Positions 48,245-59,760 of a DNA stretch of 64,000 bases are shown in pieces. Under the pieces are notes generated by a model, which was given only the letters and a program-made list of their open reading frames with translations, was not told the DNA's origin and ran no database searches. The translations under genes and the position numbers were made by a program. The stretch spans positions 55,939,701-56,003,700 of the forward strand of contig OY292275.1 in assembly GCA_958496175.1 (NCBI GenBank), given 5' to 3'. This DNA comes from Sisyra terminalis. Lineage: Eukaryota > Arthropoda > Insecta > Neuroptera > Sisyridae. Position 1 is the first letter of the stretch. Each line of letters opens with the position of its first letter.

Positions 48245-49565
48245 GTACCTACACGTTTATTTCTTGTAAAGAATACCCGAAAATTTTTAGGGTAAATCAT
48301 CTGGTAATATAAGAATCCTGATTGATCTATTTGAATCAATAATTTCGATAATAAGTTCGCTCAAAATACAGGATTTAAAATTTGAAATTTCCTCGCTATG
48401 CCGGTGGTGGGAGATCTAGAACTTACGGATCAAGGAAAGAGCCACAAAAGCTATTTTGGGTCTCCTTATTTTTAAAGATATCGAAGAGAAAGAAAAAGAT
48501 TTATTTCTATTTCCCGCTACTTCATTTTACGTGCCATCACCACAGAACTAAAATATAGAAGAATCAATTTTAACTTTTTAAGCTCTATATTCGAATTGGG
48601 GATCCTTTTTTTCACTAGTTTAACTATTAGCAAAATTGTTTGCTCGTTCGTAGGAATGGGACTTGATTTGGGTCACTACTCAACAGTAGATCCACTATGT
48701 TTTTTATGGCACTCTTGGTATTGGTACCAAATTCGCTCTAGAGTCTAAATGATGGTATTATTAATCACTTTATTTTTTTTTTGGGGATTTTTAAATTGGG
48801 GATCCTATTTCTCTTCAACTGCTATTTCACTTCAACGAACTAGGTCGAAGCGTGGTCGTTTTAAAGCTTTAAATTTATTTGTAATGAAATTTATGAATGA
48901 CTATTTAAAAACAAAAGGAAAAAGGAGAATATTGGTATATATTAAAGAGATATTTATATTTTTTATATAAACAAACATTTAACATCTATTACTGATAAAT
49001 TGTTACAAGTATAAATATAATCATTATAACAATATAAATTTTCGCTTTTATTTGGTAGTTTTATAGTCAAAATATTTTTTTTAAGAAGAAAGATCTAGAC
49101 TCTACTTCATACAGTGGAAACTCATATTTTGCATAACAATGCCATCTATTGCTTTATTTTTGAAGCTCTTGATCAAATTATTGCCTTTTTTTGAATTGAA
49201 GTTCTCTATAGATCTCTCTTTTCCAATAAACACTCTACACTGTTTCGCTATGGCTATCATTTCGAGTAGTGGATCTTAAAATTTTTGGAGAAACTGACCT
49301 TCATCAATTGCAAATTATATTTAAAAAGAATCCTTCTTCAATTCAAAATATTGGCACCTATATATTTATGCCTGGATGTATTAAATTAAATGAGTCGGGG
49401 GAGTGTTTTAACTATCGTTGAACCCGCGAGACTAACTCACCAAACCTTTGGGGTTCATTTGAACCCGGATTTAGAACCAGTGACTTAGAACCGATATTTT
49501 CACTTGGATTGACGGATCATAGCATTAAGATAAAATTTAACAGATAAATACACATCTTTTACCCA
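48245..49565. other. non-coding, presumed intronic
   Basis: No further exon with good splice sites was found. The frame at 48749-48970 is AT-driven and unrecognised. Confidence 0.45.
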
Positions 49566-49570
49566 TTTCA

Positions 49571-49993
49571 GCAGATAAAATTTATTCTTAATAGTTTATA
49601 CTAAAATATTTAGAATACATTGTACTCTTATTTATATAATATGCTTTACAAAAGTAAACTTTAAACATAAATTTGAACAAAAGTTCAAACAAATGTATTT
49701 CGACGTATTACCCAGATACGTAATTCGATTGCCAAGCAATCTTCCTCACTGATCATCAAGTAGTTTTGGATCGCTCCGTAACTGCTATATGATGAGTCAG
49801 TGACTTGATGACCACTGAGGAACGTTGCTTGACAATCAAAATACGTATCTGGGAAATTTGTCAAAAATACATTTGTTTGGACTTTAGTTCAAATTTCTGT
49901 TTATGGTTTACTTATGTAAAATATATTCCATAAACAAGACCTCAATATATTTTAAATAGGTATGGTATTAACAGTCAAATTTGATTTTATCTG
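49571..49993. mobile_element. foldback family FB-B, copy 3 (~420 bp)
   Basis: CAGATAAAAT near the left edge is mirrored by ATTTTATCTG at the right. AAATTTGAACAAAAGTTCAA and GACGTATTACCCAGATACGT are mirrored by ATACGTATCTGGGAAATTTG and TTTAGTTCAAATTT. The centre holds CACTGATCATCAAGTAGTTT..ACTTGATGACCACTGAGGA. It shares its core with the copies at 43.03 and 45.80 kb. Non-coding. Confidence 0.85.
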
Positions 49994-49994
49994 T

Positions 49995-50460
49995 AAGATA
50001 AATCTTATTATCTAGATGCGAAAATACTAGGTCTTAGTGACCCACTAGCTCGTACCAATTAAAAGAATCAGAGTTTACCCCCTTCTCTTAACGGGTTTTC
50101 CCATCGTTACATATTTTCTGCTAAACTGAAGGCTGAATCAAAAGTTTTATTCTGGATATTATTTTTCAAGTTTTAGTTTTTAAACTTATTTTAGACCAGT
50201 TTTTCCAAAAATAATAACCCTTCTGTTCTTATGTTAAGAGATATTATATCCTTAATAATTTTTTAAGCACAATTTGCATAGTATTGCAATAAGTACTTGT
50301 ATTCTGTTTCCTTATTGTGGGAGTAGCCCTGGACTATCCCTGCTTTTTTTCTAGTCCTTAAACCTAGTGGTTTGACTATTATTTAATCTAGAGGTGTCCA
50401 ATGTGACTTTATGGAGGGCCGGATTAAAGATTTTTATTTTCGCAGCGAGCCAATGGAAAT
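49995..50460. other. non-coding; possible hAT-type terminus
   Basis: AGAGGTGTCCAATGTGAC..GGGCCGGATT at about 50391-50424 resembles the ends of hAT MITEs but the partner end is not visible. Confidence 0.3.
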
Positions 50461-50464
50461 GTTT

Positions 50465-50960
50465 AAAAATAAAGCAATAGATGGCGTCTGTTAGACAGAC
50501 CTGATCTCTAAACAACACTTTCTGCTGTATTTTAAAATTTCTTGCCTAATTGATAGTATATCTATGTCGTCATGAATTTTGGTGTTATTTCTATACCAGG
50601 GAATATTTATTATATACCGGAGTGCTTGTGATTGAAATTTCTGAAGAAAATTAACGTTAGAATTAGATACAGTTGTCCAAAGTTGGATATCATAGATCTA
50701 AATAGGTTTCAATATAACCGTATAGATAAAGAGCTTGTTTTCCGCCGACTTAGAAAATGATTTTCCCTTCGATAAACTTTCTTGTATTTTTTATTTTCCA
50801 GTTCTCTAGTTCTACTTATATGAGCCGCCCATGGAAGCCACCCATTTGCATTCATGCCTTGATATTTAATTAATATTTTTTTGCCAATTCTGCATCATTT
50901 GTACCTTCAGGAAGGCAAAATCCTGTAGTAAATATAATGGGGCTGGATTTGAAACTTTGT
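50465..50960 (-). pseudogene. Jockey-type LINE, C-terminal fragment
   Basis: The minus strand reads SKSAENKLSIYTVILKPI, a damaged WTYG position (IYDIQLW), then TTVSNSNVNFLQKFQSQALR and YIINIPWYRNNTKIHDDIDI, finishing SIRQEILKYSRKCCL. The blocks 'ENKLLLYK.ILKPIWTYGIQLWG', 'FQSK.LR.I.NAPWY' and 'IH.DL.I' are the Jockey ORF2 C terminus. Upstream text to 50960 fits the preceding linker. Stops and frameshifts are present. It resembles, but is not identical to, the copies at 37.7 and 41.4 kb. Confidence 0.82.
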
Positions 50961-50964
50961 AGCT

Positions 50965-53160
50965 TGTCGATTTTTAACAAATTTAAATTGATAATATTTA
51001 AAATTCATTCAAGTTTTTTATTTATTTTTTATGTATAAGGGTAATGAAAATAGGTATTTTATTTTACAAAATCCTGGTAAAGGAATTGATTCATTTTTCA
51101 AGCACTTTTATTGCAAAATTATTGAAATTTTAGATGAAGCTATAGCACTTAAAATATATAAGTTCTCAATAGACTTTTGGAACTGATTTATTTTGTAATT
51201 TTTAACCCTCACAACGGTTAATTTGGATATGAAGACCAAAATACATAGTTTAACTATTTCTATGCTTTATATTTTCTAAAATACTTAAGTAAAGTCCCAG
51301 AAGAGTGAAAAAATGTTATGATTGGAATCAAGCAAAAGTTTGCCACGCAAACGAAGTCCCAGGTATTAACTAATCGTTAAAATTGTTTCTTATATTTTCC
51401 ATCCAAAAATCAATAAATAAAAAATAAATAAAAAATTTTAGGAAGAAGGTAAAAAAGATACCTTTTCATCAGGTTGATTATCGACAAAAAGCTTTCGTTC
51501 TGCAACTTCCTAATCCTGTACCACTTCTTTGTGGTGTCTCCATTGTCTCCATTTCCCGAAAAATAAATTGAAATATTCGACACCGCAAGCGGCGTTTTGT
51601 ATTTGTCACGATATTTGTCACTTTTTGACACTGCATACAAAAAAGCTCAGCTTGATTGATTATTATGTAGGATTCACGTTGCTATTTTTACCTCACACGT
51701 TTTTCTAATGAAAATACCAAATTTTTTTCAATTTAATTATTATTGCTTTGAATTAATATGATTATTGTTGGTTTTTTTTCTAGTTGCAATGTTTCAATTT
51801 TAGGGGAATGATACAAAATTGAATTGGATAGATGAAGTGGAGTTGAATCTACATATCATGATGTTCATTCTATGGGAATGTCAATTATTAATTTATTTAT
51901 CGAAAATTTAATAATATATGACAAAATTACGATTAAATCAGACCCTATTTTGCCGATAGTAACAAGGCATGTGTATGTGTGTGGGGGTGTGACTATGTTT
52001 GTTGCTTGTTCACTAGTGGAACACATGGCAAAATTGTAGAGGAGTTGGGGGCAGAAAGGACTTCGGTTGACGAATGTCGCCATGTATAACTAGGCAGTGA
52101 GAGATTATGTTTCAACCATGGTTTCAACGTTGGGTTTGAATGGGGGGTGGGTGGATGGGGTTGGTTGGGTGATGGAGCAGTGGATGGCGTTATATTAATT
52201 ACAGACAGTAGAGCTCATCCAATGATTTACAATGACAGCATATCAGAGGGCCTGTTGTTAAAGGCTGCCAACGCCATAGCACGCAGAAATTAATGCACAT
52301 ACACACAATTCGAAGCGAATAAAACCACAGCATCCTGCCAGATCGTCTAAATGTGTCGTTACTCTTACCGAAGCAAATTTACCTATCCGAAGGTATTATC
52401 CTAAATAAACCGTAAACCCTACTGGTACTACTGGCCCCATTTCCCCGTCATTAACATGCATGCAAACACCGACTGCTTACGTAATTATTATGTGTTGCAA
52501 AAAGGAAATATTGAAGAAAGTTTCTCAACTTAATGTATGATATTATAATTATTATTTTAACTGACGACAAACATGTGTAGCAAGTTTGTTATTTATGCTG
52601 GTGTGGTCTTATTTAATTAATGTAAAGCAATTTCATTAAGTTACAACTTACGCGTAAATAATTTTTGGAATAGAAGCATTTTTCTCGAATAAAAATTTAA
52701 ATATTATTATATTTTTCAAATGATCTCACTATCATGATACTAATAACTAATGGAACTTACGACTGATTATATTTCCCATTGATTAATCTTTGAAGTTAAT
52801 TTCAATTTTATTGAAAAAGTATCAATTTAACATCCAAACTTTAAGAAAATTCTACCGAAATTACTCTTTATTACTCGAAATTACTAGCGAAAAGAGTAGC
52901 ACTTTCTATCGGTACAGGGCCTCAAATTGATGTTATATAGTTCAAAAATGTTTGAGTTATATTGCGACAGTTTTATTAAATCATAAATATTAATAACACT
53001 GATCAACAAAATTTTGTAACAAGAAAAGTAAGCAGTAATTTCGAAATATCTACCTAACCTCTCCACAAAATCATATGTATATTAATTTGAGTAGGTCTAG
53101 TTTCCGTGATATTTTGTAACAATGTCTGTGGTGTTATGAATATTTTGGGAATACAATACA
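50965..53160. other. mostly unique non-coding DNA
   Basis: The segment 51950-52500 is less AT-rich, with a GT-rich patch (GTGTATGTGTGTGGGGGTGT at about 51970) and a G-rich run near 52140-52190. No gene is recognised. The frames at 51410-51640 and 51865-52083 on the minus strand show no known domain. Confidence 0.4.
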
Positions 53161-53165
53161 AAATT

Positions 53166-53955
53166 GAAGATTGGCGTTTATTTATTGATGCTTCAAAAAC
53201 AAGCTTAAAGGCAGTTTTGTTACAATGGTAATAATCTTCCCTCTGTCCCGGTAGATTATAGTGCTAACATGAAAGAATCCTATGAAACAATGAAATTTCT
53301 TTTAGAAAAGATTAAATATGACGAACATAAATGGAAAATTTGCGGAGATTTAAAAGTTGTTGCCCTTTTATTAGGATTGCAACTTGGGTGTACACAATTT
53401 TATTGTTTTCTTTGTGAATGGGACAGTAGAGATAGGGAAAACTATTACGTTAAAAAAAAACTTTGTGAAAGCAATGGATAAAAATGGCGCTGGATTTCAA
53501 TACCTAAAAGAAAAATTCCCTAAAATTAGTGACGCTAAGATTAAAGAAGGTGTGTTTGTAGGTCCTCAAATCAGGTAAGTGATAAAAGATTATATTCTTA
53601 AAGAACAACTCGATGGTCCAGAAAAACCAGCTTGGAAAACACTTATAAAAATCACTGAAAATTTTCTTGGAAATCACCGATCAAATGACTATAAAACTAT
53701 TACCGAGGAACTTTTAGAGAATTATAAAGCATTAGCTGCAATATGTCCTTAAAAATAATTTTTTTACATTCACATTTAAACTGTTTTCCCCCAAACTTGG
53801 GTGCCGTTAGTGATGAACACGGGGAAAGATTCCACCAAGACATTTTTACCATAGAAAAACAATACTAGGGAAAATGGAATCCAACTATGCTGGCAGATTA
53901 TTGCTGGGGATTACAGAAGGACGATCCTGATGCAAAATATAGGAGAAAATCATAA
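53166..53955 (+). pseudogene. decayed transposon-associated protein (SDEHGERFHQD / LADYCW family)
   Basis: Successive frames read EDWRLFIDASKTSLKAVLLQ (53166 on), then PSVPVDYSANMKESYETMKF and WKICGDLKVVALLLGLQLGC with FLCEWDSRDRENYYVKK. The next frame has KNFVKAMDKNGAGFQYLKEK, FPKISDAKIKEGVFVGPQIR and ENFLGNHRSNDYKTITEELL. The last has LGAVSDEHGERFHQDIFTIE and MLADYCWGLQKDDPDAKYRR to a stop at 53953. I know this block order from many multi-copy insect and cnidarian predicted proteins that behave like transposon genes, but I cannot assign a superfamily. About 50 residues are missing between YYVKK and KNFVKAMD, and there are at least three frameshifts and internal stops, so it is a pseudogene. 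Confidence 0.75.
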
Positions 53956-54303
53956 GAAAGTACTTATATTAATATTATAACATTGATAAAAATTTAATTT
54001 TTCATAAAATAATTTGTAATTTCAAAAATCTAAACCAAAAAATTCTAAGTTGTTAGAGAGCAATTGTAAATTAATCTATTCAACGTCTTTTAGGCTCTTT
54101 GAATCTTTTTGAAAAAAATAGTAATTTAAGTCGATTCCTTCTTTTTATTTACTAAAAGTCCCAAAATTAATTTTGTTTGAGTACTGCTTTTTCTTAGCCA
54201 AGAATTTCAATTTTGGTTAGAATGAAATAATGGGTTACAATCCTCTAACCCTATACTAGCGGGCGCCATGTTTAACAGGGGCCTATTGCTGGTCTAATAT
54301 GAT

Positions 54304-54458
54304 CAAGGTTTATAAATTACACAGGTTGCCCCATTAGAAAAAAAAATATGACGTCATACGAAGAATTTTGAAATTTGAATCAGTCTGAAGATATGTACGA
54401 ATTTCTTCTGGATACGTCACGTAGCGCATGAGGCCACCTGTTTATTTTATAAACCTTG
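54304..54458. mobile_element. 155-bp MITE, copy 1, with 9-bp TSD
   Basis: The ends are CAAGGTTTATAAATTACACA and TTTATTTTATAAACCTTG, an inverted repeat. TAATATGAT lies directly outside both ends (54295-54303 and 54459-54467). Perfect 9-bp duplications point to Mutator-like transposition. Internally ATGACGTCATACGAAGAATT and GGATACGTCACGTAGCG are seen. Confidence 0.92.
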
Positions 54459-54639
54459 TAATATGATAAAAATATTGAAGTTTTTTCAACCACTTACACA
54501 ATATAAACAATACCCAGAAAATTTGTATCGTAAAAGACAAACATTCCTATAAGTGACATCCTAGTATGTACTCGTAGGCTTAAGAAGGTTGGGGAGGATT
54601 TATACTGTTGATAAGGGATTCTTAAGGATCTCGGCAAGG

Positions 54640-55095
54640 ATCCAAAATTTAATTCACTGACCCAAAGCCTGTAGTTGGTGTTACAAAGTCAACTATGAGA
54701 AATACTAAAAGATGGGTCTATAAAAATCACTATACTATATGGAGGAACACGATCGGGGAAAAGCATAGTAAAGAATGATAGGAAAACCATCCATGAACCA
54801 AAGTATTGAAATACTTGATCTTCTAAGAAAACAATTCAAAGAGGTAACAGGCCTAGTAACCAGCCATTGCGGATTGAGAAAGCACTTGCATACGATGGGA
54901 TTGCATATGCATTATGCTAGAAAGAGGACGAAATCGCTTCTCATGTTCTGTGAAAGTGTGGTATTTTAAATGAAAAAATACATAAGAAAATTAGGATATC
55001 AAACTTTGGACCTGAAATGAAATCCTGCTAAAAAACCTCTACTTAGTCGGTTGCTAAGGTTCAAAGGGATCCAGGAAGCACAATAAGCAATGAGG
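54640..55095 (+). pseudogene. LINE fragment with RNase H-like C terminus
   Basis: The plus strand reads HYTIWRNTIGEKHSKE, stop, IGKPSMNQSIEILDLLRKQF, then KEVTGLVTSHCGLRKHLHTM and GLHMHYARKRTK, a damaged 'H.LC.C' zone (LLMFCESVVF), then LGYQTLDLK and KKPLLSRLLRFKGIQEA. The pattern 'YWR....C.QAK....P......LL.L.R..LR..TGLLTGHC.L.RHL..MG' followed by 'R...LG...L' and 'LL.F...T' is the end of ORF2 in I/R1-type LINEs that carry RNase H. The fragment lies between two direct copies of a 155-bp MITE. RT is not visible. Confidence 0.7.
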
Positions 55096-55146
55096 TAACA
55101 GAAATCCTTACTTAATAAATAAAAAAAATAGTTATTTGGTAAAAAT

Positions 55147-55301
55147 CAAGGTTTATAAATTACACAGGTTGCCCCATTAGAAATAAAAATCTGACGTCAT
55201 ACGAAGAATTTTGAAATTTGAATCTGTCTGAAGATATGTACGAATTTCTTCTGTATACGTCACGTAGTGCATGAGACCACCTGTGTATTTTATAAACCTC
55301 G
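55147..55301. mobile_element. 155-bp MITE, copy 2
   Basis: It has the same length and over 90% the same sequence as copy 1, starting CAAGGTTTATAAATTACACA and ending TTTTATAAACCTCG. It lies in the same orientation. The flanks (GGTAAAAAT and ATGAATTCA) do not match, so no target duplication is visible here, unlike copy 1. Confidence 0.88.
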
Positions 55302-55304
55302 ATG

Positions 55305-57225
55305 AATTCATCCACTTTGGAAAGGTTTAGGTTTTGGTGGAAGTTTAACCCTTGAACTGCAGACATTTGTAATTTTTCGAAGTCTACGGTCTTGGAAAAA
55401 CTTAGAACAGACAAATTTGAGGTTGAAATATACTTTTTTAGATAGGTGAGATCTACAGTTCTAGAGATTGAAGATACATGCGTTGTTTGGTCCTTAATAT
55501 CCTTAAAAATTGTTTGAAGAGTAGCAAAAGTTAAACGAAAATTTATAAGAATCGAAATTATGAGAAAATAAATTTTAACTTTAGTTGAAAAAAAGGTACT
55601 TTCTAAAACTATTAATTGAGTTGTAAAACTATTGTTGAGTAAAACTATTAGTTGAGATTTTTCTGTAGAGAAAAGTGATTTAGAATTTAAGAGGACTTAA
55701 AATGATTCAAAGAATCCTCAACTAGCTCATTTATTGATCCAAATTCGTCCAAAGATAGAACAATTTTTAATAAAATTATTATTTTAATGATTTATCAATA
55801 AAGCTCTTACAATTTAACTATATGATATACGATTTATTTACATGATAAATCCTTTTATAAATCAAGCTTTTAAAATAACAAATCTACTTATAAAAAACAT
55901 GATATTATAAAGTTGATATTTGTTACAATTTAAAAGCTTTATAAGAGCCCCTAAAGCATAGTAACAAAAAATTGGACATCATTTTATATTTTCATTATGC
56001 TTTTTAAATATCAAAAAAAAAAATATATATATATACATTTAATACGCAATTGAAATTTTAATAAAACAGGAAATATATTTATATTTTTTTATTTTTTTTT
56101 AGAAAAACAATATTTTTTTTATTAAAAAATTAAATACTAAGAAGAACAGAAAATTTTATTCAAATACAACATAAATAAATAATTAAATAACTTCCGTTTT
56201 TTGCAACCATTTTCGAAGTAAATAAGAGGAGATCAAATATATAAGATTTTTTTTATATTTATTTTTTTTTTACGATTCCAGAGTTATTCTTCCCTGTGTA
56301 AACTAACCGAATTTGTACTTGTTAAGAATATGAATTTATGTTAAAAACACGAGACCTCATCAATTTTTCAGGCTTGACAAAAAATATAACCGTAATATTT
56401 TTTTTTGGGAGAAAAAAGCTCATGTTCTAAATTTAAAACAAAATACATTTTCCCGTTCCCATATGTGTGTTAATTCGCGCATATGTGCCAACATAAAAGA
56501 GAGATCATATCTCACCCATACACAATAGATTGAGAGCCAATACAGAGGGAATGCGGTTCGGTTTTGATGGTATCTACAATAAGAGTTGAGAGTGTTGAAA
56601 GCTGACAAACACGAAAGGCACAAACCCTCACCCCTTGGGTTCCCTTTCCTGGCCACCACCGGTTCCCGGTCCCCAGCACTGGGGACAACCGGGACCCGGT
56701 CGGCATCCTTTGCCCCAACAACACAGCCTCTGTAATCATATAACGCGATCTCAATAAAAGTGCAATCCACATTTCTATTTCGTTTTAACTTTTTACCTAA
56801 CTCTCTTGTCTAACTTTGTTATAGGAACCGAATGGAAAAAAAAAGATGAGATGGACGAGATGGAGGAATGATAGGGATGTGATCGTTGTAAATGAAGCAT
56901 TTTTTTTTTTGTTCTTTGTAAATCCCATATTACTTATATTGCGGGAAAATCTACATAAAACGAAACATTTTATTTCATAGAGCGTTTTTGTTGGAGAGAA
57001 ATTAAAATTTTACCTCCAACGCTTTCTTTTTAATCATTTATTTCTTCTTTTTTTTTTGTTGTATTTTATTTCCGAACGAATCCATTAATTATTTCACATT
57101 AATTATTGATAATTCACGACGCAAACATTTTCGTTTGAATTTTTAAAAGCTACACGTTTTGCGCAATGCACTTCAAAAGAAAAACGACAAAATATGTCGC
57201 AACTTTTTCTCATATAATTATTATT
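55305..57225. other. non-coding; one GC-rich patch
   Basis: Between 56600 and 56740 is a GC-rich patch, where GGTTCCCGGTCCCC and GGGGAC..CCGGGACC form an imperfect inverted repeat. Two overlapping minus-strand frames (56420-56770, 56512-56772) cover it in different phases; neither is recognised. The rest is very AT-rich with long A/T runs around 56.0-56.3 and 57.0 kb. Confidence 0.4.
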
Positions 57226-57255
57226 ATTATTTATTTTAATTCCAGGATAAATTCT

Positions 57256-57278
57256 GTAGAGATGCAAAGCATCTCTAC
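57256..57278 (-). other. 3'-UTR hairpin of the LINE
   Basis: GTAGAGATGC, loop AAA, GCATCTCTAC: a perfect 10-bp stem about 60 bp before the AT-rich tail. The neighbouring LINE has a comparable hairpin at 60621-60658, so it is likely the 3' end structure recognised by the element's own RT. Confidence 0.7.
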
Positions 57279-58380
57279 ATAGAACTAGAATATTACATTA
57301 CAATTGCATATATTTAAAACAGAGTAATATTTTAATGAATTATAGGTTGTAACAAAATTACCAATAAAGTAAATAATATATTTTAATTGAAAATTATGTC
57401 AATGACTAGTCACGCAAATTACCAAATGAGTTTATTAATATTTTCTTAGATTGTTTTCGCTTAAAATTAAAAGTTTTAAGGTGGTTGGGAAACTGATTAA
57501 AATATTTTATTGCAACCAGATAAAGATTCTTAGTGCTAATAATTATTGGCAGCGATAATAAATTAGATCTAGTTTCTGTACACTTATTATTATATTGTTC
57601 TTTACCCTCACTATGGTAGTATGTTAAAGTACTGATAACAAATAATTCCCTGATACTAAGGGGTAAATCAACAATATTACGTGAAATGAAATAATTAATA
57701 AAACGATTTTGGGTACTAGTTAATGGCCTAAAACAATTTTTATATGCCCCACCCCATGCAATTATGCCATAGTTGATTATGCTTTCAAATAACCCATGAT
57801 AAATAGTTTTTAATACCAAGAACTTTTACATTTGCTCAATTTAAAGAATAGGAATGAAAAGTACCTTATTTTATTTGTTAATTCATAGACATGTGAGTTC
57901 CATTTCATGTGCCCATTGAAGATTAGTCCCAGATTCTTACAATTATCTACTCTTTTAAGTTCAACATTAATTATTTTAAGGTGGAAATTAGCAGGAATAC
58001 CATCAATGTAACTACCAAACGTAATATACGTAGACTTATCTATGTTGAGAGACAACTGATTTTCTCTTAACCTATAGTCAATTTTGATTAACCATCGAGT
58101 TAAAATAAGATTGAATTCAGCCCAAGTACTGCCAAAGCAGCGTATTACTGTATCATCCGCATATGAAACTAGAGACCCATTAGGTAGACAATTAACAATA
58201 TCTTCAATATACAAAATGAAGAGAAGTGGGCCCAGAATTGTTCCTTGAGGAACTCCTACTTTAACAGTATTAGTCTTACTAATACTTTTATAAATAATAA
58301 CACGTTGTTCTCTATTAGTTAAATAGTTCTCGAGTAGTTTATGAGGGATACCTCTAATACCACGTCTCCAAAGTTTATCT

Positions 58381-59760
58381 TATAAAATTTTGTGATTCAC
58401 GATATCGAAAGCCTTTGCTAGGTCTAGAGTAACTAAAACAGTAGGTATATTTTAAGCAATATTACCATATGTATAATTCGAAGTAATGGCAAGAGCATTG
58501 CTAGTACCTCTGTTTCTAACGAAATCGAATGGAGAATCAGATTTTTTTTTTATTACAAAAATCATAGAGTCTGTTGTAGATAATCTTTTCAAAACCTAGC
58601 TCATTTAGAAATAAGCGAGATAGGTCTGAAGTTTGTAGTTAAATATTTATCTCCAGATTAATGTTAAAAGTTTGTTAAAATTTGTTAATTTGTTAAAAAA
58701 TGTACTCTAAGGGAGCACTAATATCCGTAGCGATAAGTTTCAAAACTTTATTGCCAATGATTTAATTTTCATTGGAGCTATTAATTTTTCAATTTCAAAG
58801 AAATCGAATTGAAAACCAGAAATTAATTTATTTTTATCACAAAAATTATAGTTTACTGTAGATAATCTTCTCAAAAAATTTTAACTACGTTATAAATTAG
58901 GAAGCTAGGTTTGTAGTTTATAGTTAAATGTTTATCTCCAGATTTATGTGTAGGTATTATATCCGCTTTTTTCAAAGCTACAGGCCAAATAGCACTGTTA
59001 ATACATTTGTTAAAAATATACTCCAAGGAGGCACTAATATCCGTAGCGATAAGTTTCAAAACTTTATTGCCAATGATTTAATTTTCATTTCAGCTATTAA
59101 TTTTTCAATTTCAAAGCAATTTGTGGACGTAAGAAAAATACTATTGGGGTTATACTTAAAAAATTTTTCTATGTTTACGGTTTCGTATACTATTTTCTTA
59201 GCTATTTATCTAATAAGATTTTGTGATTCACGGTGTCGAAAGCCTTTGCTACGTCTAGAAAAAGTACAACCATAGGTATATTTTTATCTATATTATCATA
59301 TATATAATTCAAAGTAATTGTAAGAGCATCACTTGTACCTTTGTATAACAAAATCGAATTGAAAACCAGAAATTTATTTATTTTTATCACAAAAATCATA
59401 GAGTTTACTGTAGATTATCTTTTCAAAAATTTTAACTACGTTATAAATTAGGAAGATAGGTCTGTAGTTTATAGTTAAATGTTTATCTCCAGATTTATGT
59501 GTAGGTATTATATCGGCTTTTTTCAAAGCTATAGACCAAATAGCACTGTTAATAGATTTGTTAAAAATGTACTCCAAGGGAGCACTAATATCCGTAGCGA
59601 TAAGTTTCAAAACTTCATTGCCAAAGATTTAATTTTCATTTCAGTAATTATTTTTTTTAATTTCAAAGCCATTTGTGGGCACAAGAAAAATACTATTGGG
59701 GTTATACTCAAATTTTTTTTCTATGTTTACGATTTCGTATACTATTTTCTAAGCTAGATC
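58381..59760. repeat. duplicated RT segments inside the LINE
   Basis: The stretch TTTTGTGATTCACGATATCG (about 58391) recurs at about 59218. The block CACTAATATCCGTAGCGATA appears at about 58714, 59033 and 59586, and AGGTATTATATC.GCTTTTTT at about 58951 and 59504. The offsets of about 825 and about 550 bp show that the N-terminal RT region has been copied in direct order. A normal element has each block once. Confidence 0.88.

Noticed and set aside
54304..55301. The two 155-bp repeats as LTRs of a small retrotransposon
   Set aside because: They have inverted-repeat ends and, for copy 1, its own 9-bp target duplication, which fits a MITE and not an LTR; the DNA between them is a LINE piece without LTR-element genes.
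56420..56772. Minus-strand frames of 86 and 116 codons
   Set aside because: They overlap in different phases across a GC-rich inverted-repeat patch and show no domain; neither can be preferred.
58928..59757. Plus-strand frames of 115 and 92 codons
   Set aside because: They are antisense shadows of the duplicated LINE RT segments.
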